64,000 bases of DNA from Lamellibrachia columna (taxonomy: Eukaryota; Annelida; Polychaeta; Sabellida; Siboglinidae): contig OY759268.1 of the NCBI GenBank assembly GCA_963662155.1, positions 10,513,935-10,577,934 on the forward strand, written 5' to 3'. Positions 51,959 through 61,733 of the stretch are shown piece by piece. Within the stretch, counting starts at the first letter, position 1. Every line of letters begins with the position of its first letter. The notes below the pieces were generated by a model, which saw only the letters and a program-made list of their open reading frames with translations, did no database searches and had not been told where the DNA came from. The translations under genes were made by a program, and so were the position numbers.

Positions 51959-52190
51959 CTCCAACTCCGTTGACGAACCATCTGTTACTATGGAAGCCAT
52001 GTTGCTTATCAGTGACAGGCGCCGACATAATACAAGCTCCGCCTCCTCGGGTCGCGACTTTCTCGGAGCTTGCCGAAAGCTGTTCGGGAAGTGCACTGAC
52101 CAGCGACGTCGAGTGTTGTAAGCGTCGAAGCGTCGATTTAAAAATTGCGTCTCCTTCATTTCGACACGTTTCGCCGGACGGCATATGTTA
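51940..52190. promoter_or_regulatory. CpG-rich patch, candidate promoter of the P2X7-domain gene
   Basis: This stretch is much richer in G+C and CpG than its AT-rich surroundings (GCGCCGAC, GGGTCGCGAC, GCGACGTCGAG, AAGCGTCGAAGCGTCG, TTTCGCCGGACGG). It covers candidate exon 1 and the sequence upstream of it on the minus strand. No TATA box was picked out. Confidence 0.45.
51959..52000 (-). other. Candidate exon 1 of the P2X7-domain gene
   Basis: ATG in a strong context (CAACATGG) followed by 14 codons and a good donor, GAG|GTACGT. It ends in phase 0, which fits exon 2. It lies inside a CpG-rich patch. The link to exon 2 over a 1.8-kb intron is inferred. Confidence 0.5.
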
Positions 52191-52374
52191 CAGTATATAT
52201 AATTTACACTAAATAACACGATTTTATAATAAAAACATTTGTTTTATGCACACCTACTGTACCTTTAAAAGAAAATATTCATATGTGTGTGACATATAAA
52301 CATAAACATTATAAAATCGTCAATAATTAAAACGGTCTACTTGTTTTTCACGGCCGTAAGGTTTAAATCTTACT

Positions 52375-52765
52375 TATGCAGGCGACACAAGCTTGGATCA
52401 AAGGAAAATGGTACATTTTCAATGATCACCAGAGCGCGCCACTTGAATATATGACACCACTATTTTTGGCTGGGTTTGGCTGCATTGAAGCTTCAGTCCG
52501 AAATATGTCATGGAACACCCATTTCACTGTGTTTCTTAAACAGTATTCTGTGATTGATTCTATCAAATGCCTTACTGGCATCAATAAACTTTAAATTATC
52601 TATATAAAACAACATATACATTGACCAGTTTCATGTTTGTTCTTCAAAGTCAACTGGTTAGGATTAGTATACATGTACATTTCAATCCTGTCTAAAATTA
52701 TTATTTCAATCAGTTTGATAAAAATACTAGCTAACCTAATTAGACATTAATTGTCTTTACCTGAA
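52375..52765 (-). mobile_element. LINE RT fragment (jockey/Nimb-like)
   Basis: The minus strand reads KLIEIIILDRIEMYMYTNPN, KNKHETGQCIYVLY, then LKFIDASKAFDRINHRILFK and KHSEMGVP before a stop. The IDASKAFDRINH motif A and the preceding KHxTxxCIY pattern are typical of a jockey/Nimb-type reverse transcriptase. A short piece between them is missing. Confidence 0.68.
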
Positions 52766-53129
52766 TGTTTACCACATATGTTTGTGTTATACGTATAAAT
52801 GGTTGTACTTTAAATTCACACGTGGTGTATGTATTACTGTAGAACATATATAAAGTGTCTACCCAAATGACTGTTGTAAAGTGGCCTGAATAAATGAGTG
52901 GTCAAATTATTGACACTGGTCAGTTATACAGATGTGGTTAAACACATTGATGTTTTTTTTTTGCAGTGGCCATTTCCATAGGGTGCCCGCTTTGAGGGGA
53001 CCTACTATAATTTTTTTATTGAATAAATAAATATACCACCCAGTAAATCAATCGCATGCATACTAAAAAAGAAAGTACAACAAAATCAAATTAGGTATAA
53101 AATGGATTCGGCCCAATATCATCTTCAAG

Positions 53130-53625
53130 TAAGTTTTGAAACATTATATGTCGATAACTATGTACATTCGAAGTAAATGTGTAGAATGAATGAAGGTAGC
53201 CAAAATATCTCCAAAAGCGTGACTTGAAGGAAGTTTGTGAGAAAAATGGGCGAAAATAAATGAACATATGATAACAAGCTTGGCTACAAAATAAATATAC
53301 GGAACTACGAACGCAGAGTAATTCAAAGAATGCACACCAGTAGGCGTTTGTTTGGTAAATTTCCCCTACTTCCAAAAGTGGCCTCCACGCATCATATCAA
53401 CACTACCACAAAAACGAACATGATTGTGTATCTAGACACATTTTCAATGAAAACACTGTCAACAGTTGAATGCAATTGATAGTGATATATTTATTGACCC
53501 ATAATAGAGGTGTACAAAATGAAACAAAGATGTGCATAATCTGCTCATCAAATATAAATTGTGGCAGTGGTGAAATGGTTAATGACACCACTGGTGGAAG
53601 TTATACATTACCCACCATGTGACTT
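53130..53625 (+). repeat. ~500-bp dispersed repeat, copy 1
   Basis: Matches the reverse complement of 55735-56215 over its whole length, for example ACATTCGAAGTAAATGTGTAG, AGTAGGCGTTTGTTT, ATATCAACACTACCA and ATGTGCATAATC. Not recognised as a known element. Confidence 0.82.
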
Positions 53626-53654
53626 TAGTTCCTATGTATTCGTCGGGTGATACC

Positions 53655-53785
53655 ACTTATGCAAATCTCCTCTTAACCTCCTTGTCTGTAGAGTTGTTAA
53701 ACCACATTCTTTCAGGCGTTCTTCATAACTAAGGTCTTTCAGTTCTAGAATAATTTTAGTTGCTCTCCTCCGTATGCTTTCAAGC

Positions 53786-53841
<56 letters not shown>

Positions 53842-54358
53842 TTCTTACGATATGGTCTCACGCTTGAATACATTATTCTAAATCAGGTGTAACTATTGCT
53901 TTATACATATGTATAATTAGCTTTGTCCTTAAATGTTATGTTTCTCCTAATCAACCCATACATTTGATTACCCTTTGAAGCTGCAATACCAGACTGCTCT
54001 GACACTTTCATATCAGCGCTTATTTTATCTCCTAAATCCTTTTCTTTTAAAGCAGTACCCATACTCCAGTCAATCATGCCATCCCCGATACCATGGGCTT
54101 TTAATTTAGGTGGCACTTTGTCAAAAGCTTTCTGAAAATCTAAGTAGATAATATCTACAGGCGATCCGTCGTTTATCCACTTAGTGATTTATTCCAATAA
54201 ACATAACATATTTGTTAAGCATGACCTCGCTTTTAGGAATCCATGTTGAGATGAATTTAATAATTTATGCCTAACAAGGAAGTCCACCATACGATCTTTA
54301 ATTAACCTTTGTAATAATTTATATTTCACTGACGTTAAACTCACGGGTCTGTAAATAT
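53655..54358 (-). mobile_element. CR1 relic split by TA tract and cut by TATG tract
   Basis: Minus-strand order: RPVSLTSVKYKLLQRLIKDR (54358-54290), SSQHGFLKARSCLTN, FQKAFDKVP, KLKAHGIGDGMID, then (deletion of FADD part) EKDLGDKISADMKVSEQSG and NQMYGLIRRNI, a thumb piece, a (TA)n insertion at 53786-53839, then LESIRRRATKIILELKDLSY and RLRGDLHK. The 5' side ends exactly at the (TGTA)n array. Confidence 0.85.
53786..53839. repeat. (TA)n inside a CR1 relic
   Basis: Sits between the RPYRK-like and LESIRRRATK parts of the CR1 thumb coding sequence. Confidence 0.97.
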
Positions 54359-54360
54359 AT

Positions 54361-54474
54361 GATGTATGTATGTATGTATGTATGTATGTATGTATGTATG
54401 TATGTATGTATGTATGTATGTATGTATGTATGTATGTATGTATGTATGTATGTATGTATGTATGTATGTATACA
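54361..54474. repeat. (TGTA)n microsatellite, ~28 units
   Basis: Pure tetranucleotide run at the truncated end of the CR1 relic; continues into GTGTGCACGTG-rich DNA. Confidence 0.98.
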
Positions 54475-54540
54475 TCATGTGTACATGTATGCACGTGTGC
54501 ACGTGTGTGTGTGCGCACGTGTGTATTTGTACATGTGGGC

Positions 54541-55310
54541 ATGTATGTACGTATGTATATATGTATCGTACAATTGTCCTCAGCGTTACTCAAACAAATG
54601 TGTACACTCATCATCATCTTTGATAATCACCACCCTCACTAGAGGCAAAGCTGTTGAAATGTATTTTATTTTATAAATACGTATTTTAAGTAATAGTGTG
54701 CAGTGTCAAGCTTTTTAAAAATAAGCATACAATTAGATGACTGAGGATGCGTAGTAGTACACTGGTTACTATATCCGCTACGCATGGCAGAGTTCTGGGT
54801 TCAACCTCCGGACCATTCACTGTACGTTTGGTAGAAACAACAACATTGGGTGACTTCGCATCCCTCGTGACTCGGATGATCGACGGTTGCGAAATATATT
54901 TTAACCGTGAGATGGCAAGTACATGTATGCATGTATGTATGCATCGTACAATTGTCCTCGACGTTATTCGAACAAATGCGTACACTCATCATCATCATCA
55001 TAATCACCATCATCATTAGAGGCAAAGCTGTTGATGTGTATTTTGTTTTATAATTACGTAGTTGAAGTGATAGCGTGCAGTGTTATGCCTTTTAAAAATA
55101 AGCATGCAATTAGATGAATGAGGATGCGCAGTAATTCACTGGTGAGTATATCCGCTTCGCATGGTAGAGTTCTGGGTTCAACATCGCGACCAGGCACGTT
55201 ACGTTATGTAGATACACCTGACTCTCAACATTGGGGAACAGTGCATCCCTCGTGACTCGGATGATCGATGGTTGCGAACAATATTTTAATCGCGAGATGG
55301 CAAGTAAGTC
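54541..55310 (+). repeat. Two tandem ~379-bp units with a tRNA-like SINE head
   Basis: TCGTACAATTGTCCTC recurs 379 bp apart (54565 and 54944), followed in both units by AGAGGCAAAGCTGTTGA and then a tRNA-like part: GAGGATGCGTAGTAGTACAC, TATATCCGCTACGCATGG and TTCTGGGTTCAACCTCCGG. The last contains a box-B-like GGTTCAAC. Both units continue to CCTCGTGACTCGGATGATCG and GAGATGGCAAGTA. It is best read as a SINE family duplicated in tandem. Confidence 0.7.
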
Positions 55311-55734
55311 GAATGTCGCCAGGAAGTTGGATCAAATGCGCGTTGTTTATATTTAGCTTTTTTTTAATGCTTTAGAAGTTTCACCATGGGGTAGAACTAG
55401 GGTAGTTAGTTAAATCACATTTTGTGGTATATAAAATTCATAAGACGCTGACATAATTATAATAAAACGAATATATATATAGATAACGAAATGATTCGCG
55501 AAGTTATTTCTCCGTTCACTGAAACAAACGGGTGTCTGTCCCAACGCCTGCTCAATCGGGTTTGAAGTTCTTCAAACGTATGATCTTCCAATTGTTGGAT
55601 TCCGGTGCTGGCGTTGTGGTATATGTTTAATACCCGTAAGCGTCATTGTTAGTTCAGAAACAAATAACGGCTACTTATTTACATAAGTTACATAAGTGCC
55701 ACAATCTGTCGAATACATGGAACCTAATGTCATA

Positions 55735-56215
55735 TGGTTTTAATTTAAGACACCCACCAGGGGCGCCACTAAACATTTCTCCACTGCCACAACTTATATT
55801 TGATAAGCGGATTATGCACATTTTTATTTCATTTGGTACACCCCAATGCTGTGTCAAGAAATATATCACTTTCAATTGCATGCAAGTGTGGATATTGTTT
55901 GCATTAAAAATGTGTATAGAAACACAATAACTTTCTTAGTTATGGTAGTGTTGATATGCTGGGTGAAGGCCACTTTTGGACGCATTTGGAAGCATTTTGT
56001 AAACAAACGCCTACTTGTGAATATTCGTTGAGAATCGCTGCGATCCTAGTGCCACCTGTCGGATAATGTTCTTATAGGCAGCTTATTATCATATGTTATT
56101 TTATTGTTGCCCATTTTCTCCCAACCGTCTTTCAAATAACGTTTTTTGGAGACATTTGGCTTCCTTCTACACATTTACTTCGAATGTTCCTAGATATAGA
56201 CATATCATCTCAATC
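55735..56215 (-). repeat. ~500-bp dispersed repeat, copy 2 (inverted)
   Basis: Inverted partner of 53130-53625, 2.1 kb away, with a partial third copy at 26.6 kb. Its ends coincide with the same boundaries (GGGCGCC / CACTGGTGG side and TAGATATAGACATA side). Confidence 0.82.
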
Positions 56216-57054
56216 CTCTTCGTGTCTCAAGGGCACATAAGGTTTCCACAAGAGAATGCCACTGCTGTCGGTTTGCGATCTGTCTGGTGATCTTTTCCCA
56301 AGTCAGTCGGCATGCCTTCTTCTCTTTATCCACTGTTCTTTGCCACCATAAAACAATTCACATATATATGCATATATAGGTAAACTTAGATGTTTGTTGC
56401 GTCCAAGCAGCTAAGCGTGCGTTCAATGCGAATATAATGAGACAGACGATCACGTGGTATTAATGCGTCGTCGACGATCAGTTATGGTGCCAACTTTTCC
56501 AGTGAAATGTAATTATTTCAAGCCGCTAGCCTGCAACTGATATTGCAGAATCATCTAAGAGTTCGACTAACAATGGGTAATTTCTAACCTTGCCATTTGT
56601 TTTATGTCGATATTGTGTTGTTGCTCCGCCTCAATAGGATTTTAATAATGTCAGGATGCACTGATTAAATGAATTCAAATACATTTCTTTCAGCACCATT
56701 CTTCTCTTTCTTAACCTTTGCTCTCTGGCCATTATGTCATTCACCAACTTAATTTTCCCCGCTTCTACATTGGCATGCCATCCAGTTATCTCGCGTGTTT
56801 CCGTACAATATTGTGTCACACCATGGCACAGATAAACAGAAGACGGCTTCCGGCACCAGATCAGACAGCGACAACGTGCTCGTATGTCTGGTGATATGGA
56901 ACTGGCCAGAAAACTGGGGAACTTAGTGAATCGCACAGCGCCAAAATTGCGCCACCAGTTTTACCAATAACAAATCACAACACTCCATGAATTATCGACA
57001 CGTTACTGGTGAACGTCATCTGGCAGCCGCAATGAAATGCAGGGGCTGGCCAAT
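56216..57054. other. Intergenic
   Basis: A 101-codon minus frame (56936-56631) of basic composition is unrecognised. Confidence 0.4.
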
Positions 57055-57240
57055 AAATATACACTAACGGGGATTTTGATAAATTGGTCAACTCTATGAA
57101 TGGATTCTTTGTGTCAGTGTGTGGAGACTTACCATTGCCAGCTGAGTTCATTATCAGCGTGACAGATACAGCGGTGGCATTTGAAAAGGTAAAAGTTAAA
57201 AAAGCCACTGGACCGGACAACATTCCGCCATGGGTAAGAC
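57055..57240 (+). mobile_element. L2-like LINE fragment
   Basis: The plus strand reads DKLVNSMNGFFVSVCGDLPL and FEKVKVKKATGPDNIPPWV, the region just before the RT fingers (KATGPDxIPP) also seen at 46.3 kb. About 60 codons only. Confidence 0.65.
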
Positions 57241-57649
57241 TTTTCCCACCTTCTCGCATTACTAAAAAATGCTACGCATGGCAAGACGTTTAACTGCTCG
57301 AATAACGGAAGTATAATCAAATGTTTTTGTGTGTGAATTAATAACCTGTTTTAATTATATACTGTTTGAATTAGTGCACTACACTCTGTGTATGTCGGTG
57401 AACTTCCAGCCTTCCTAATATTTAGGTTGGCATAAAAATCAGGTGGGATTGGTGAGAGATTGGCTACACAAATAGGTGTGAGATAGGGGTTGGTCCACCA
57501 AACTGGACTGTGCTGGGAAGTTGACACCCCTGCTACACACCCCTCATTACTACCAGGTCCATATTTAGGAGAACTCCATCGACCTCTCCCCTAAAACCGA
57601 GGTCCTGCAGACAAATGTGCAACGTAGACCTATTGAAAACCATGTAGCA

Positions 57650-57920
57650 ATTTCGACACAACATCGAAACCTGTGAAGTAATTGATCAAATAATTGAAGT
57701 TGTGTGTAGGCGGGGTGTAAAATTACAACCTTCGCTGAGCATGCTTGGGAGGCAGCCTTATACTTTAATACAAATATAATGTTCGTGTCACAAATAATGC
57801 AAAGGCTTAAGGAATACAGAAAGGGTGAGGTTAAGGAGTAGATTGGAGTTAGATTAAGTAAGTAGGTTAGAATTACTGTTACATTTAAATTAAGAAAGTT
57901 GGCTAGAGCTACCCTAAAGC

Positions 57921-58009
<89 letters not shown>

Positions 58010-58235
58010 CATTATACCTTTGAAGTATTTGAACAAATAATTGAAGTTGGGTGTAGGCGAGATGTAAAGTGACAACATTCGCTGAGCATGCTGGGATGGC
58101 AGCCTTTCACTTTAATACAAATGTAATGTTGGTGTCCAATTAATGCAAGGAAGGGCGTTTGGAATACAGAGGGGGTGAGGTTAAGTAAGTATTTTAAGAA
58201 AGTTGGTTAGATTTACCCTAAGGTTGACTTCTAGT
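57650..58235 (+). repeat. Tandem duplication of ~240 bp around a TA tract
   Basis: GCTGAGCATGC, GCAGCCTT, TTTAATACAAAT, GTGAGGTTAAG and AAGAAAGTTGG occur in the same order at 57725-57920 and 58080-58225, separated by (TA)n at 57923-58008. Confidence 0.8.
57923..58008. repeat. (TA)n microsatellite
   Basis: At the junction of a tandem duplication. Confidence 0.97.
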
Positions 58236-60239
58236 AAAAGATATACACGACACAAATTATTTGGTTTTGTTTGACTTCAATCATTGAAAAAGTGTTTGTT
58301 ATTTTGAATCATTTGCAGAAACGTTTTGTATGATGACATGCTATGTTTAAGTTAGGTTTTGCAAATTTTTATATTAATTATGCTTACCTATATTACTACT
58401 ATTATTTAACATTCATTCATATATAATAGTATAATATACAATTACCATTGCAATCATCTCGTCGACTGAGGCTGAGAAATAATATGAGATGTTGGTGCAA
58501 AAACTTCCAAATGTATATCCAAACAACGCAAAATATACACAAAGAAACACGCTAATGTCGCTATACAAACTAGTTAAAATCATATTGACGCGTATGTTCG
58601 TGCTGTTAAATTACATATCAAACGCATATGTCGTAGTATGACATAGGCGTACGCCGTATCCAAAACTAAAGTGTAAACACGGTCACTATCCCATCATTAA
58701 CACTACAATGCACGAAAAGTACACGTTTGAAAATACTTGCTTAATTGAATTAGATCCCGGGCCTTGTGTTTAGTTGTGCATATGATCGATTTAAGCAACC
58801 GAATGCACTACAGCATTTCCTCAATTTATTTGGTACATTATATATGCAACATTTAGCTGGCGAAGCCAACGTGGCGTCTTTGCACATTTGCACGTCACCT
58901 GGCGCCATACAATTGAATGCAGCACATTTTATACAGTATACAGTAGAGACCAGTGGTCATTTTGTAACTTACGACTTTGCTACGATCCCACCAGTGACGA
59001 CGTACGGTACAGAAACGAGTCGTTGTGCACATGTCGCGTGCAGGCCACTGCGCGAATTGAAAAAGTAACTAACTTAACTTCGGGTGCGACAGATGGCATG
59101 GTCTCAGAAAACAGAAATGATACTGAATGTTGTATGTAATGTACAATTACTTTTGAAACCGCAGATGTAAAAATCTAGCTTTGTGTAGAGACAAATGATT
59201 GTATATATCACATTAGAGCTTTTACTTGCAAGATGTTTACTTTTTACAATGTGCAAACATAATCCAATATGAAAAATAAACATAAATAATATTCCGCAAC
59301 ACCGTTTTACTAGGTCAACAACTAAGAATTATGCGATTTGTATGATATTGCATATGTCGTGGTTGTAGCACAAACTTTAGACGATTTAATTTAATTTAAT
59401 TTAATTGAATTCAACCAAAACGACGCATCGCAGAGTTGGAGGAACATCTTACAAAGACCAAACACATATTATACGTAACATGTAAAAGTATGTTATTATA
59501 TATCACGGTATCCAACTATGCACTTTACACATTTCATCCCCTGATAGATATAGTCATTACAACACCAACGCGACTTTTCCAGGATGCTTACAACCAGGTT
59601 GAATTTATTGCGTGAATACTACTCATCCATTTATATATACACAATTTTATAGCCAGATACTCGTTTATACAGCTGAGTGAACTGTGACAACATAAACTGG
59701 AATAATGTGGAAGTCCCGGGGCAGGACATACGCAAACGCCAGCAGCAAAGTTGCGATGGATAAGAAAGCGTCGCTGTATTGAAATGCAATAAAGTAGATT
59801 TATTTCAAGTCGAAGGAACCTCGAAGAGTTCAAAGAGTTGCATAGTTTTGCATTTTACACTGAATGAAAGTTACATTCAATTCGTTCTTGTGCCATTTGT
59901 AAGAAATTTGTCAGGCCGGTATATACGAACGATATGTGCCCCAATTGGTCGGGCAACACCGTGTCACACGACAACGCGCTGCTAAATTAGGTGCACGTTT
60001 GGACGAACGAGGTATCTTAGCACTGCGACCAACATATTGACCAGCGCCACTCCCGATTTGAACTTTGATGACATGTCACGACGGGTGAACCTGTCGACGG
60101 TCGTTGATTGGCCGCTGCTTCACAATCGCCACCGACTTGCATCGACAACTGTTTTCCAAAGGTGCGCGACAGCATGGCGGTCGATTCGACCACTTTGGCA
60201 ATTGATCGCTCATGCACACATACTATTAGCATTATATTC
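58236..60239. other. Intergenic with unassigned frames
   Basis: Apart from the frames at 58.8-59.1 kb, nothing is recognised; a TTTAA pentamer run lies at 59388-59409. Confidence 0.4.
58766..59139 (+). other. Overlapping unidentified open frames
   Basis: Two overlapping plus-strand frames (58766-59068 and 58888-59139) stay open through a moderately G+C-rich stretch. The second has a cysteine-containing CNLRLCYDPTSDD...SLCTCRV pattern. No homology is recognised and no splice structure is clear. Confidence 0.15.
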
Positions 60240-60718
60240 CAAACTTCTGCACATTTCACACATGTCGAATGATATTGTCGCTGTTGTCAATGTTGGGTAT
60301 GTAATGGTACGAACACAAACGTAGAGCAAACTTCGCTAGATGCGCCTTTACGCTGAACGCGTGTGGACGTATCGCCGATACAAGACGCTCGTTCCACATA
60401 AACACTAAAATAGACACAGAGAAGGTGAGTGCTATATCCAAAGGATACTTCACGACATTCATTATCATCAAGTCCGCCGTATTAAAGACGAGTCCACAAA
60501 CACGACTACATCGTTACGATGTAAACACAAAGCAGATTGCCTGGCAGAACTGGCGTACACAAGTCACACACGGAAACACTGTGGACATCCACCGGTTGTG
60601 TAACGTTGTTCATCGTCAAATCCGAGTTGTAGTTCTGCAGAAAACTTGAATCGTTGGTCCAGTAGGAAGTGTTAATTACATCCATGTTGACCGCTAGTTG
60701 TTTATCGAGCATACGCAA
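60240..60718 (-). pseudogene. GPCR pseudogene 3 (N-terminus to TM4)
   Basis: The minus strand keeps a perfect family start, MDVINTSYWTNDSS (ATG at 60683-60685, context CAACATGG), and TM1 with LPGNLL. About 65-70 nt covering the first loop and most of TM2 are then missing, with a frame change. TM3 resumes (VCG to SILVF) with NERLVSAIRPHAF for the usual IERLIAVRHPHSF. Similarity fades in TM4 near 60320 and is uncertain to about 60240; TM5-TM7 are absent. The N-terminus is most like receptor B. It is head-to-head with receptor D, about 1 kb away. Confidence 0.85.
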
Positions 60719-60996
60719 TGTGTATGTATCGAACGGAGAGTGGAACTATGAAGACGAACGTCATCAACTTCGATCGGCAGAAGTTCGACGTCACTCTCGA
60801 GCCTTATGACGTCACTCTCGAGCCTTATGACATCACAGCTATACAAGAACTGCCTCCGCGACGCGACGGAAAACGACCAATGATTTGGCAGCACCTTTCG
60901 ACTGAAGAGAATATTAAACTTATGTCAAAATACGAACTCTCAAGGGTAGTGGCATTTACCTTAGAATCACAGCAACAACCCCGGGACTCTGAGTGA
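60718..60996 (+). CDS. Unidentified short ORF with a doubled DVTLEPY motif
   Basis: 92 codons from ATG, reading FDVTLEPYDVTLEPYDITA and then QELPPRRDGKRPMIW. A 24-bp direct duplication (60788-60811 and 60812-60835) makes the doubled motif. No family is recognised. It is G+C-richer than its flanks, lies between GPCR pseudogene 3 and receptor D, and could be a chance frame. Low confidence that it is translated. Confidence 0.2.
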   Translation: MCMYRTESGTMKTNVINFDRQKFDVTLEPYDVTLEPYDITAIQELPPRRDGKRPMIWQHLSTEENIKLMSKYELSRVVAFTLESQQQPRDSE

Positions 60997-61733
60997 ACTT
61001 TGTAATAATGGACGCTGCATGTTTATTTATAATGTAAACATTCAACTAACCCAATAGTAGTGTATCGTTTTGGTACTTAAAGTGTACATTTATTTTCCTC
61101 TTTAATCAATATGTGTTATCAGCCACTGCAATGTCCAACATTTTGGTAAAAGTAGACTCGTGTTCAGGCAGAGTAGATATGTGAACTAGCATGTGGTATG
61201 CAGTGCACATAAACATGCGACAAGACCCGACTAATTAACTGCCCTGTCGTGCTGTTTTGTTGGAAGTAGTTATTATAAATACATTCGCACCGTTGGCATT
61301 AACACTGCATGCTTGTTACAACATCATTGAACAGCCAACTGCAAAATATTATGTATTCCATTAACCAATGGCATGCATACATGACACAGTAATTACTTCA
61401 TCACTTGCACAAAGTCATTCAAAATGTCCCACACGTTGCCGATAAATTATCGTAAATTGCATGTGCGCTAGAATGTGTACACTTTGTCGTGCATTTGGAC
61501 GGACTTACCGTTGTTTTAGTAGGTTATATGAAATACAATGTGCTCTAGGAAGTATACTTATTATTTGTGGAAATAATGATATGTGCTCCTTGGTCGTTAA
61601 CAAATCGATCTACTGCTGATTACTATGATGATTTATTAGTTGTCTAGCGCATAGAGGCTTCCTGTTACAGGTCACTAGCCAATAGTGTCACAATCCACGG
61701 GGCGAATTCTTCATTTGCGAGCTTGCTGTCAAC

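Larger units (their letters stand above)
48306..52000 (-). pseudogene. P2X7 C-terminal-domain-like gene, three exons, damaged
   Basis: On the minus strand three segments join in consistent phase into a protein resembling the cysteine-rich cytoplasmic domain of P2X7 receptors, which occurs as a stand-alone protein in many invertebrates. Exon 1 (52000-51959) gives MASIVTDGSSTELE. Exon 2 (50158-49965) gives LTEQEAKGLLLQMAEREPG-LLFDIM and, in another frame, CQEMTSDVERLCCNMQP. Exon 3 (48577-48306) gives [47 protein letters not shown] and NGQYTGFK. Damage: a deletion, probably 11 nt, removes the first Cys-x-Cys in exon 2 and shifts the frame. Exon 3 has a ~4-nt loss, a 1-nt gain and an in-frame TAG at 48426-48428. 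Assembly error is an alternative. No channel part is present. The role of the stand-alone domain is unknown to me; in P2X7 it binds zinc and GDP. Confidence 0.75.
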
